In this document: one piece after another, positions 57,276 through 64,000 of the stretch
Position numbering within the stretch: the stretch's first letter is position 1
Layout: each line of letters opens with the position of its first letter
Assembly: GCF_003054245.1 (NCBI RefSeq)
Contig: NZ_QBKR01000001.1
Span: 62,001-126,000 of the forward strand
Origin: Melghirimyces profundicolus
GTDB taxonomy: Bacteria; Bacillota; Bacilli; Thermoactinomycetales; DSM-45169
Direction: 5' to 3'
Length of the DNA: 64,000 bases
Notes under the pieces: model-generated
The model's database searches: none
Told to the model about the DNA's origin: nothing
The model's input: the letters and a program-made list of their open reading frames with translations, nothing else
Program-made: the position numbers and the translations under genes

Positions 57276-58094
57276 ATGAAAAAGTGGATCCTGATCATCA
57301 TCAGCCTCTCCCTGGTTGTACTCAGCATCCGCTATTATCCACTCATCCGGTTCATGGTGGCGGAAAAGCCAGAGGAACCGATCATGGTTTCCGACGTAAA
57401 CATTCTCTCAAAGCTGAAAGAAGCAGCCAAGGAACAAGAAACGTTGAATTACCTGGTGCTCGGGGATTCCGTGGCCCGGGGTTTTGGCTCCGAAAAAACA
57501 GGGCCCCATGGCTACAGTTCCCTTGTGGTGAAAGGGCTGGGACAGGATGAGATTTCTTTGAATCTGGTCAACAAGGGGGTGGTGGGTCAAACCTCCACCA
57601 AACTGCGGAATTACATTCAAAAAAAGGATATCAGGGAGAGTATTGCAAACGCCGATCTCATTTCACTGACCATCGGCGGGAACGATTTGTTGAAAGTGGC
57701 TTTGAAGGAAAACAATCCCTTGCGTGTGATCTCCGATTTTAACCGCATTCAGGCACAATATAAAGAGAACCTTTCGGGGATTTTGAAGGAAATCCGTTCT
57801 CTGAACCATGAAGCGCCGATTTTGATCACTTCCCTGTACAATCCCGTCTCCAAGGGAGAACCTTTTTACCGGATTTCCAATCATCTGCTGAACCAGTGGA
57901 ACGTCGGTTTGAAACAGATGGCTTACGGATATTCCCTCACCCTCGTGGTGGACGTGGCCGACCGGCTTCCAGCGGGTAGCAGAAATTGGCTCTCCGATCA
58001 GATCCATCCCAATGACCGGGGTTACCGTTTGATCGCCGACGGCATTCTGGACGAAATTCGTTCCAGCCGGCCCACCTCCGCCAGTGCCCGCTGA
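57276..58094 (+). CDS. SGNH/GDSL hydrolase, membrane-anchored or secreted
   Basis: A 272-residue esterase/lipase-type protein. The N-terminal hydrophobic segment (about residues 4-22) acts as signal anchor. Block I LGDSVARGFG has the nucleophile serine at about residue 65. Block III is IGGND. Block V DQIHPND contains the catalytic aspartate and histidine. The family hydrolyses esters on lipids, sugars or wall polymers; the substrate is not known. The start is ATG 57276 behind AAAGGAGGGG. Confidence 0.9.
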   Translation: MKKWILIIISLSLVVLSIRYYPLIRFMVAEKPEEPIMVSDVNILSKLKEAAKEQETLNYLVLGDSVARGFGSEKTGPHGYSSLVVKGLGQDEISLNLVNKGVVGQTSTKLRNYIQKKDIRESIANADLISLTIGGNDLLKVALKENNPLRVISDFNRIQAQYKENLSGILKEIRSLNHEAPILITSLYNPVSKGEPFYRISNHLLNQWNVGLKQMAYGYSLTLVVDVADRLPAGSRNWLSDQIHPNDRGYRLIADGILDEIRSSRPTSASAR

Positions 58095-58153
58095 ACACGG
58101 CCCAGGATCCTCTTGCATATCGATGTATCATCACTTCCAAAGGGGAATCCGGG

Positions 58154-58666
58154 ATGGGCGGAGACGTGTGGACGATCCTGTTCACAGCCCTGGTCGGCGG
58201 ATTGACGGGATTGTTGCTGAACGAAATAAAAGAAGCGGTTCAACGGAGAGGGAAGGTGGCCGGCATCCTTCTCTCCCGTCGTATCCGGTCATACACATGG
58301 GCCGATGAAGGCAAAGGAGCGTTGAAGACGGCTTCTTCCCGTTCGTCGGCCCTTGTGTTATTCATCGAAGCGGACATCCGTTGGTTCAACCGCTCAAAAG
58401 CGGCGGTGACGCTGGACCGGATTCTGCTCGAGTTGGAAGCCGGAAGCGAAGTTCAGCGTTTTACCTGTATGATTCAAGGGAACGGACATTCGTTTGCGGC
58501 CGGTCGCATCCCTCCGGGAGATGCCGTCGTCACTCGGTTGACGGCCCGGGTGAACCGCCGGGCGGATACGGCGTTTTTTTTCCAACGAAGTCCGGTTCGG
58601 ATGCAGGTGAAGGCGGAGACCTCACGTGAAAAATCATGGACACTTTCCCTGGGCAACCTTGAATAA
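58154..58666 (+). CDS. Hypothetical protein with N-terminal membrane segment
   Basis: A 170-residue protein I do not recognise. A hydrophobic stretch (about residues 5-22, WTILFTALVGGLTGLLL) is followed by a basic region and a probable beta-rich domain. The binding site (AAAGGGG) is spaced slightly far from the ATG. It lies between the SGNH hydrolase and a small acidic gene. Confidence 0.6.
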   Translation: MGGDVWTILFTALVGGLTGLLLNEIKEAVQRRGKVAGILLSRRIRSYTWADEGKGALKTASSRSSALVLFIEADIRWFNRSKAAVTLDRILLELEAGSEVQRFTCMIQGNGHSFAAGRIPPGDAVVTRLTARVNRRADTAFFFQRSPVRMQVKAETSREKSWTLSLGNLE

Positions 58667-58713
58667 GGGAACCGGGAAACCGGCAGTCTAAAACCAACCA
58701 CAAGGAATAAAGG

Positions 58714-59013
58714 ATGAATTCGATGCCCTGCGATTTTTCCACCTACGAGGCTTATTTGGATCGTTACCGGACTTTTTGGTCCGAAGAAGGGGACGGCCGA
58801 CCCGACCTGTTGTCGGAAGAAGGGTTTGAAACCACCTTCCGATTGCTCCAGGAAAGCTATCAAACCTACCGTGACATGATGAACCAGGGTATGGAAGAAG
58901 AAGCGGCCCATTATTACTCCAACGTCATCAACTTTTTGGAAAACGAACTGGCCATCGCCGACGGGTACGATAACTTTTTGGACGACGGGGATCCTGGTTC
59001 TCCCTCATTGTAA
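58714..59013 (+). CDS. Hypothetical small acidic protein
   Basis: A 99-residue acidic, mostly helical protein (STYEAYLDRYRTFWSEEGD; FLENELAIADGYDNFLDDGD) without a recognised domain. AAGGAATAAAGG precedes two possible ATG codons, 58714 and 58723. No function proposed. Confidence 0.62.
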   Translation: MNSMPCDFSTYEAYLDRYRTFWSEEGDGRPDLLSEEGFETTFRLLQESYQTYRDMMNQGMEEEAAHYYSNVINFLENELAIADGYDNFLDDGDPGSPSL

Positions 59014-59089
59014 ACCGGACAACGTATAAACTGGGTGAAGGTACGGAAAAACTATGGGCAAAGTAAACGTGAACATGGAGTGAATTCGG

Positions 59090-59155
59090 ATGTGGTGGAT
59101 CCTCGCTTATTTTTCCGGCGTTGTTTTGGGCGCCCTCGCGGACGTTTTGTCCTGA
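59090..59155 (+). CDS. Possible 21-residue membrane miniprotein
   Basis: ATG 59090 opens a 21-codon frame encoding MWWILAYFSGVVLGALADVL plus serine, almost entirely hydrophobic, with GGAGTGA six bases upstream. The length fits a single membrane helix. Conservation is unknown. Confidence 0.35.
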   Translation: MWWILAYFSGVVLGALADVLS

Positions 59156-59161
59156 AAGAAC

Positions 59162-59186
59162 AAAAAGACCCTGCTCAGAGGGTCAC
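59162..59186 (-). terminator. Terminator of the heparinase-like gene
   Basis: On the minus strand the stem GACCCTC / GAGGGTC-type (GACCC-TGCTCAGA-GGGTC) is followed by TTTTTG. Confidence 0.7.
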
Positions 59187-59204
59187 GTGATCAATGAATC
59201 CGTT

Positions 59205-62200
59205 TTAAGGGGTGGACCATTCGGCGGACAGAGGGATCCGCCAGGTCTGTCCTTCTTTGATGTTGTAAACAAATCCTTTGGACATGTTTTTCGGATCTTT
59301 GGTTTTACGGATCAGTGTGGAACTTCCGATGTCCAAGGTATAACGATTTCCCTGTAGATGCCGGATTCCTTTGATTTCATAGGCTGCGTTTCGTTCTCCA
59401 TCGTTATCAATAAATATCGTTCGCCCGATCACGGATTCCGGAGAGTGGAGTTTGTCCTTCAGTTTCACCGTGATTTCGTTACGGATACTCAGCTCTTTGG
59501 TGAATGTGAGAATCGTGCCTTTTATACGGGCTTTTTTATTTTGTAACAGCGGCTTTCCGGCAGGGGATATGAACTTCCCATCGTTCAGATAGGCATAGAC
59601 CGGCTTGCCGTTTTTTTCACTGTAAACGCCGAAAAAACCTTGAAAACGCAATTTTTCGCCAATGGTGTAGGTGACATCAGGATCCAGGGAATTGACGATG
59701 GTATCCACTCTGCCGTTTTTCAATTCCACTTTCAAGGCGCATGCTCGATGGTGGGTCACCTTTTTTCCGTCAACAGTCAGTTCCACCGGAGTAACCGAAC
59801 GGATAAAACGTTCATCCTGGTATGCTTCAAGGAGTGACACAAATTGGCTTTTCAGGTTCTTTCCCTCCCGGTGTGCAATCAGATAGCGAAGTCGCTTGGG
59901 GTTTCCGGGCAACCGGGGAGGAATTCCGTCGGCCAAAGCGGCGTCATCCACTTGATTTAACAGGGTGAGGCGAAGATGAATGTTTTTTTCTTCCGGAAGA
60001 ACGGACCACGTATCCCTTATCTTCCAATCGACGCTGAAAGGCCCGTTTGGATTTTGAGCCCGTTCCACATTGGTGAGGTAATGAAATCCGCTTCCGGCAT
60101 ATTCCCAGCCGGAGGGTTGATCCGGCTCTTTTTCCCCATAATGAACATCTTCACCGGCATAGGTTCCCCGCTTCTGTTCCGTGAGATTTAAGCCGTCAAC
60201 GGTTGTTAGACCTTCCGCTCCGTGAAAACTGAAATGGTGATGGTCACCGCCTTGGATTCGGAAGAAATCGACTGCATAGGAATTTTGATCGTCGACGCGG
60301 ATCATGGCCGTTGTTCGGCGATACTGCTCGGTTTGCGGGTAAACATGGGGTGCGTCCACATCAATGAGTTGGACGCGGGAGGAACTGTCGAAATGGTGAG
60401 GGATTGAGGAGAGGGAGTCATGTTGCTTGGTTTGATCGACGACCACGGTGTTATGACTGACGGTATTGCTGACCCATTCCGTCCGGTTTTTGAAGTTGTC
60501 GGGATAACCCAGATCGGGGCTGAGGTCCAGTCCGAAAGCATGGTAACCGATGTTTAATGTGTCCTTGTGTCCATGACGTCCCACCAAATTTTTGCCGTAG
60601 TACATCCAAAGTCCCCGTCGTTTCGAATTCCCCCCGGAGGAGGTTTTGCTGTCGGAGGCGGGCTTCAGAGCCATGCCGGTCAGGCCCAGTTTATACCCGG
60701 TCGCCCGGGGATTTTTCCCCCGGTTGATAAAGGTAAGCGTGTGTTCTCCCTTCTCCAGCTTTAAAGAACCGACAGATCGACTTCCTCCCTTGTTTCCCGA
60801 TCCGTAAAAATCGTGTGTGCCGACCTGCTTCCCATCCACTTTGAGCTCATAAATGCCGTAAGAGCTGGCTGAAAGAGGCATCAGCTCCAGGACGTAGTTC
60901 CCCGTTTGCGGGGATTTGAACCGGAAGGAGATCCGATCGCCTCTCTTTCTGGATTCCAGCTGAATCGAACCCGTTTCGGCGTAATAGTCCTCCGGGATGT
61001 CAAAGGCTTCGGGATCCCGTTTGCCCCATTCATCCGTTTCCAGGTGAATGGGCCCTTGATGTTCGATAACCTCGGCAGTTGATTCCAGCCGTTTCAGATT
61101 GGAAAAGAAGAAAAAGGAAGTTTCTTGATGTGTTGAAGGGACATTTCCCCCGTCCCTCAATGCGGCGAACCCGAATCCGGGAAGATGGGTTTCTCTCTGT
61201 TTCAACGGCCCCTCTTCCTCGAGGACCTTCCGGATATCCCGGGACACCTGTTCCGGATCCGCATCGAAAAGACTTCCGTGGAGTCCATCGGTCGAGTTTC
61301 CATTCAAAAGGTAGGCCATTTGGGCGTAAACGGGCTTTCGGTATCGTGTGAATGCGTCCACATGTTCCTGAACCGTCCCGACAATACCGGGATTTCCCGT
61401 TCTAAAGGAATCCCCGATCTGGGGGGTGTACCGGTTACCCATCACCAGAGGGTAACGGGTGTCAAACATCTTTCGGAACTTGACGTTTTGGTACAAATCG
61501 GCCTTCGGATAACGGTCGTAGCCTTCCAGGATGTCAGCCACTCCCTGGATTTGCGTCAACCAATAACTGTTGTACTGGGTCGAGGGCTCGTCTCCGAATC
61601 CATCCCGATCCACCTGGTTCAACAAGGTCGCCATCACATTGCCCCCGGTTAAATGCCAATCCGGTTGGGATCGGAGTTCACCGGGTTGAAACACCCAGTC
61701 GATCCATTCCTCCGAAGTTCCCGGCTCGTCCAAGACCACCGCGGCCATGGCAAGTGTCCGCTGGTGCATACCGAAGTTTCCCCGAATCTGAGCGTTCTTT
61801 ACGGCCGGATAGATCTCGCGCAGCAATCCGTCCTCAATGTTTTTACGGATGGCGGAGACGGTGTTTTTGGGATTATCCATATGATATTTCTGAGCCTTTG
61901 CGTTCAAAAAAGGGATCACGTCCGCTTCTTCCATCCCGGGGAAGAAGGCGTCATAAGCGGACAGGTAGTGGATTGCAGCTGTTGCTTCCCAAATGCTTCC
62001 CCGAACCTTTCCTTTCCCGGTTCCGCCGTGGGAATGGAGAAAACCGTCTTCCCATTTGTAGACGGATACATCCATTTCAGGGTAGACATCCGCAATCCGG
62101 TCCAGCAGAATGGTGCCCGCCTGTGCATATTTCACATCCCCTGTGTACAGATAGGCGTCGCGGAACGCCCGAAGCGCCTTGTCCACCACTCCGCCGTGCC

Positions 62201-62816
62201 AAACGTGCCAGTGGTTGTAATACGCGACAAAGGTCCAGCGGTTGCCGTCCTCATCCACCCAACCCGTGCCGTCGTCGACGCCCCAATATTTACCTTTTTC
62301 AGGATAGAGCTCATTCACCAAATATCTCTTGTCCGCTTTTTCGGGGTCGAAATTGCCATGCTCGTCCAACCCGCTTTTGTAATAAGATGCAAAGTCATTG
62401 GTGGGGAATTTGTAACCGCTGCTGGGGTCTGTCAGTTTCCAGGGTTCATTCAGGGGATCCGCCTGCCATCCGCGGTAACCGTACTTTTCGTTGAATTCCT
62501 TGCCGGTGATGGGAGACCCCAGTTCCAAATTGACGGCGAAGCTACGGGGGAGGTTTTGAGTGGTCACCGCATTCCACAGATTCTCCACTCCGAAATCCAG
62601 ATACTTTTCCGCATCCAAGACGGCATGATTCTTGATTTCTTTGGCCCAATCGTATTTTTTCACGTTTTTCCTGGCGTTGGCCACTTTTTTCGGAGTGTAG
62701 AACGTGCTTCGGGTCTTTACATTTTTCCATTCGGGATCGGCCCTCGCGGGAAGCGTCCCGAAAAGGGCGGCGCTCAATGTCAACAACGCGACGAGAAGGA
62801 GGATGGAACCTTTCAT
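59205..62816 (-). CDS. Large secreted heparinase II/III-like polysaccharide lyase
   Basis: A 1203-residue exported protein. A signal peptide (about residues 1-27, ending LPARA) is followed by an alpha/alpha-toroid domain typical of alginate/heparinase lyases (about residues 40-560, with YYNHWHVWHGGVVDKALRAF and GNFGMHQRTLA). A beta-sandwich carbohydrate-binding-like insertion follows (about residues 610-725, RISFRFKSPQTGNYVLELM). The heparinase II/III-like beta domain (about residues 740-1203) has GRHGHKDTLNIGYHAFG and VSHNTVVVDQ, the expected active-site region. The substrate is unknown. The start is ATG 62816, behind GGAAGGGG on the minus strand. Nearly twice the length of ordinary heparinases. 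Confidence 0.85.
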   Translation of the reverse strand: MKGSILLLVALLTLSAALFGTLPARADPEWKNVKTRSTFYTPKKVANARKNVKKYDWAKEIKNHAVLDAEKYLDFGVENLWNAVTTQNLPRSFAVNLELGSPITGKEFNEKYGYRGWQADPLNEPWKLTDPSSGYKFPTNDFASYYKSGLDEHGNFDPEKADKRYLVNELYPEKGKYWGVDDGTGWVDEDGNRWTFVAYYNHWHVWHGGVVDKALRAFRDAYLYTGDVKYAQAGTILLDRIADVYPEMDVSVYKWEDGFLHSHGGTGKGKVRGSIWEATAAIHYLSAYDAFFPGMEEADVIPFLNAKAQKYHMDNPKNTVSAIRKNIEDGLLREIYPAVKNAQIRGNFGMHQRTLAMAAVVLDEPGTSEEWIDWVFQPGELRSQPDWHLTGGNVMATLLNQVDRDGFGDEPSTQYNSYWLTQIQGVADILEGYDRYPKADLYQNVKFRKMFDTRYPLVMGNRYTPQIGDSFRTGNPGIVGTVQEHVDAFTRYRKPVYAQMAYLLNGNSTDGLHGSLFDADPEQVSRDIRKVLEEEGPLKQRETHLPGFGFAALRDGGNVPSTHQETSFFFFSNLKRLESTAEVIEHQGPIHLETDEWGKRDPEAFDIPEDYYAETGSIQLESRKRGDRISFRFKSPQTGNYVLELMPLSASSYGIYELKVDGKQVGTHDFYGSGNKGGSRSVGSLKLEKGEHTLTFINRGKNPRATGYKLGLTGMALKPASDSKTSSGGNSKRRGLWMYYGKNLVGRHGHKDTLNIGYHAFGLDLSPDLGYPDNFKNRTEWVSNTVSHNTVVVDQTKQHDSLSSIPHHFDSSSRVQLIDVDAPHVYPQTEQYRRTTAMIRVDDQNSYAVDFFRIQGGDHHHFSFHGAEGLTTVDGLNLTEQKRGTYAGEDVHYGEKEPDQPSGWEYAGSGFHYLTNVERAQNPNGPFSVDWKIRDTWSVLPEEKNIHLRLTLLNQVDDAALADGIPPRLPGNPKRLRYLIAHREGKNLKSQFVSLLEAYQDERFIRSVTPVELTVDGKKVTHHRACALKVELKNGRVDTIVNSLDPDVTYTIGEKLRFQGFFGVYSEKNGKPVYAYLNDGKFISPAGKPLLQNKKARIKGTILTFTKELSIRNEITVKLKDKLHSPESVIGRTIFIDNDGERNAAYEIKGIRHLQGNRYTLDIGSSTLIRKTKDPKNMSKGFVYNIKEGQTWRIPLSAEWSTP

Positions 62817-63005
62817 CGGACTTCCCCTTCCTGAAAAATTTTCACTATTTTGACACAAGATTATAATCCTCAATCTGGTAAGACAAGTCTTTTTATCGTC
62901 CAAAATCCTTGGCGGCATTCTTGTGGAAATTCTCCTTTTTGAGACGTGCGGTTCCCTCTATAATAATTTTTAACCTGAAACCAAAAACAGGGAGGGGTGT
63001 GAACA

Positions 63006-64000
63006 TTGATAATTGCCCATGTTGACGTGTTTCCGCTGAATCTTCCCATGAAACGGAGTTTGTCCACATCGGGAGGGAAGGTGGGAGACAAGGCCCGAGG
63101 TGCTCCCCATGTCTATGTCCGGGTCCGGGACCGGGAGGGAGTGGAAGGGTGGGGAGAGGCACGGCCCAGTCACCGCTGGAGTTACGAGACAGTCGAATCG
63201 GTTGTTTCCACGATCCGAAATTATTTTGCCCCGCGGCTGATCGGCATGAAAGTGCAGGATTTGCAATCCGTTCATCGCATGATGAACGGTGAAATCAAAG
63301 GGGGAGTGAATACCGGACAACCGATTGCCAAAGCGGCGGTGGACACTGCCCTGCATGATCTGATCGGACGTCGGGAGAATAAAACCCTTCCCGGATTGTG
63401 GATGGCTCCCGATCGTGACTTCATCCATCTCTCGTGGTTAATCAGTACGACAGACCCCGATGAAGCGGCCATTCAGGCCGGGAAAGCAAAAGAGGAGGGT
63501 TATCGGGGGGTGGATGTCAAAATCGGATTGGATCCGGTCACCGATCAATCGGTATTGGAAGCGGTGAAAACGGCTGCGCCCGATCTGTTTTTCCGCGTTG
63601 ATGCCAATCAGGCCTATACTCTCTCTCAGGCGATTTGCATGTCCCGATGGTTGGAAAAGTTGGGGGTGGATGTGTTTGAGCAACCCTTGGCCGCCAACAA
63701 TCTGCCGGGGCACGCGGAATTGCGGAGAAAGACCCATCTGCCGGTCGCCTTGGATGAAAGCGTGTGGACATCCGCTGATTTCATTCAAGCGTTGCGCTTG
63801 GAAGCTTGTGACGCTGTGGTGATTAAATGCACCAAAATGGGGGGGGTGTATGGGGCAAAACGTTGCGGGGAGATGGTACGGGAAGCCGGGTTGGACCTGT
63901 TGGGGGGAGGGTTGACGGAGTCGGGTCTGGGATTGGCTTTCAGCGCCCATCTTTTCAATTACCTGGAAATCATGACTCCCGTGGATCTCAACGGCCCGTT
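63006..64000 (+). CDS. Enolase-superfamily mandelate racemase/muconate lactonizing enzyme (partial)
   Basis: A protein cut by the window end after about 331 residues. The N-terminal capping domain begins IAHVDVFPLNLPMKRS. The barrel shows GVDVKIGLD (catalytic lysine region), FRVDANQAY (metal aspartate), VFEQPL (metal glutamate), ALDES (third metal ligand) and VVIKCTKMGG (opposite catalytic lysine). Two lysines facing each other suggest a 1,1-proton transfer enzyme, such as a dipeptide epimerase, N-acylamino acid racemase or o-succinylbenzoate synthase. The start is TTG 63006, behind GGGAGGGGTG. It is divergent from the heparinase-like gene. Confidence 0.85.
   Translation, partial: MIIAHVDVFPLNLPMKRSLSTSGGKVGDKARGAPHVYVRVRDREGVEGWGEARPSHRWSYETVESVVSTIRNYFAPRLIGMKVQDLQSVHRMMNGEIKGGVNTGQPIAKAAVDTALHDLIGRRENKTLPGLWMAPDRDFIHLSWLISTTDPDEAAIQAGKAKEEGYRGVDVKIGLDPVTDQSVLEAVKTAAPDLFFRVDANQAYTLSQAICMSRWLEKLGVDVFEQPLAANNLPGHAELRRKTHLPVALDESVWTSADFIQALRLEACDAVVIKCTKMGGVYGAKRCGEMVREAGLDLLGGGLTESGLGLAFSAHLFNYLEIMTPVDLNGP

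Overview
The window is a chromosomal segment of an endospore-forming, GC-rich member of the Bacillales. The sporulation genes gpr, spoIIP, yqfC, yqfD, an alpha/beta SASP gene and a GerPA/GerPF-like gene show the sporeformer, and the gene order follows the Bacillus subtilis rpsT-to-sigA region closely. Composition and several family variants suggest a Thermoactinomycetaceae-like lineage, but that placement is inference. No tRNA, rRNA operon, CRISPR array, prophage or intact insertion sequence was seen.

Layout. 1-2.6 kb: ccdC-like membrane gene, a structured non-coding stretch, then trpS behind a tryptophan T-box, and rpsT. 2.7-9 kb: gpr, spoIIP, yqxA, lepA, hemW. 9-18.8 kb: a CIRCE-controlled heat-shock cluster hrcA - archaeal-type chaperonin - grpE - dnaK - dnaJ, continuing into prmA, rsmE and mtaB. 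19-22.7 kb: hypothetical genes, a broken acetyltransferase, a Nudix hydrolase, deoC, a Na/Pi cotransporter and a HIT protein. 23-36 kb: rpsU, yqeY, nfeD, floA, SASP, yqfC-yqfD-phoH-pgpH-ybeY-dgkA-DUF502-cdd-era-yqzL-recO. 36-48.5 kb: glycine T-box, glyQS, a TIM-barrel gene, ccpN-ppsR-ppdK, dnaG, sigA. 48.5-54.8 kb: acyl-CoA synthetase, 4-hydroxyphenylpyruvate dioxygenase, secreted M1 peptidase, gerP-like gene and an EEP-family hydrolase, an accessory block interleaved with repeats. 54.8-64 kb: trmK, yqfO/nif3, the RNase P RNA, an SGNH hydrolase, small hypotheticals, a very large secreted heparinase II/III-like protein, and an enolase-superfamily enzyme cut by the window end.

The most notable points are: (1) a group III (thermosome-like) chaperonin placed inside the DnaK operon between hrcA and grpE, with a GDGTT motif and a group II-type helical protrusion; (2) an RNase P RNA that reads as the ancestral type A rather than the type B usual for Bacillus relatives; (3) a family of palindromic, MITE-like dispersed repeats in at least six intergenic places; (4) ccpN, ppsR and ppdK in one cluster, linking carbon-flux repression with pyruvate phosphate dikinase and its regulator, with ppsR probably starting at a rare ATT codon; (5) a DgkA-family kinase with an extra C-terminal membrane domain.

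Functionally the window combines translation and tRNA maturation (trpS, glyQS, rpsT, rpsU, lepA, mtaB, trmK, rsmE, prmA, era, ybeY, rnpB), protein folding, replication and transcription initiation (dnaG, sigA), and spore biology (GPR with its SASP substrate, SpoIIP, YqfC/YqfD, GerP-like protein). Many genes start with GTG or TTG behind strong Shine-Dalgarno sequences; starts were chosen on that basis.
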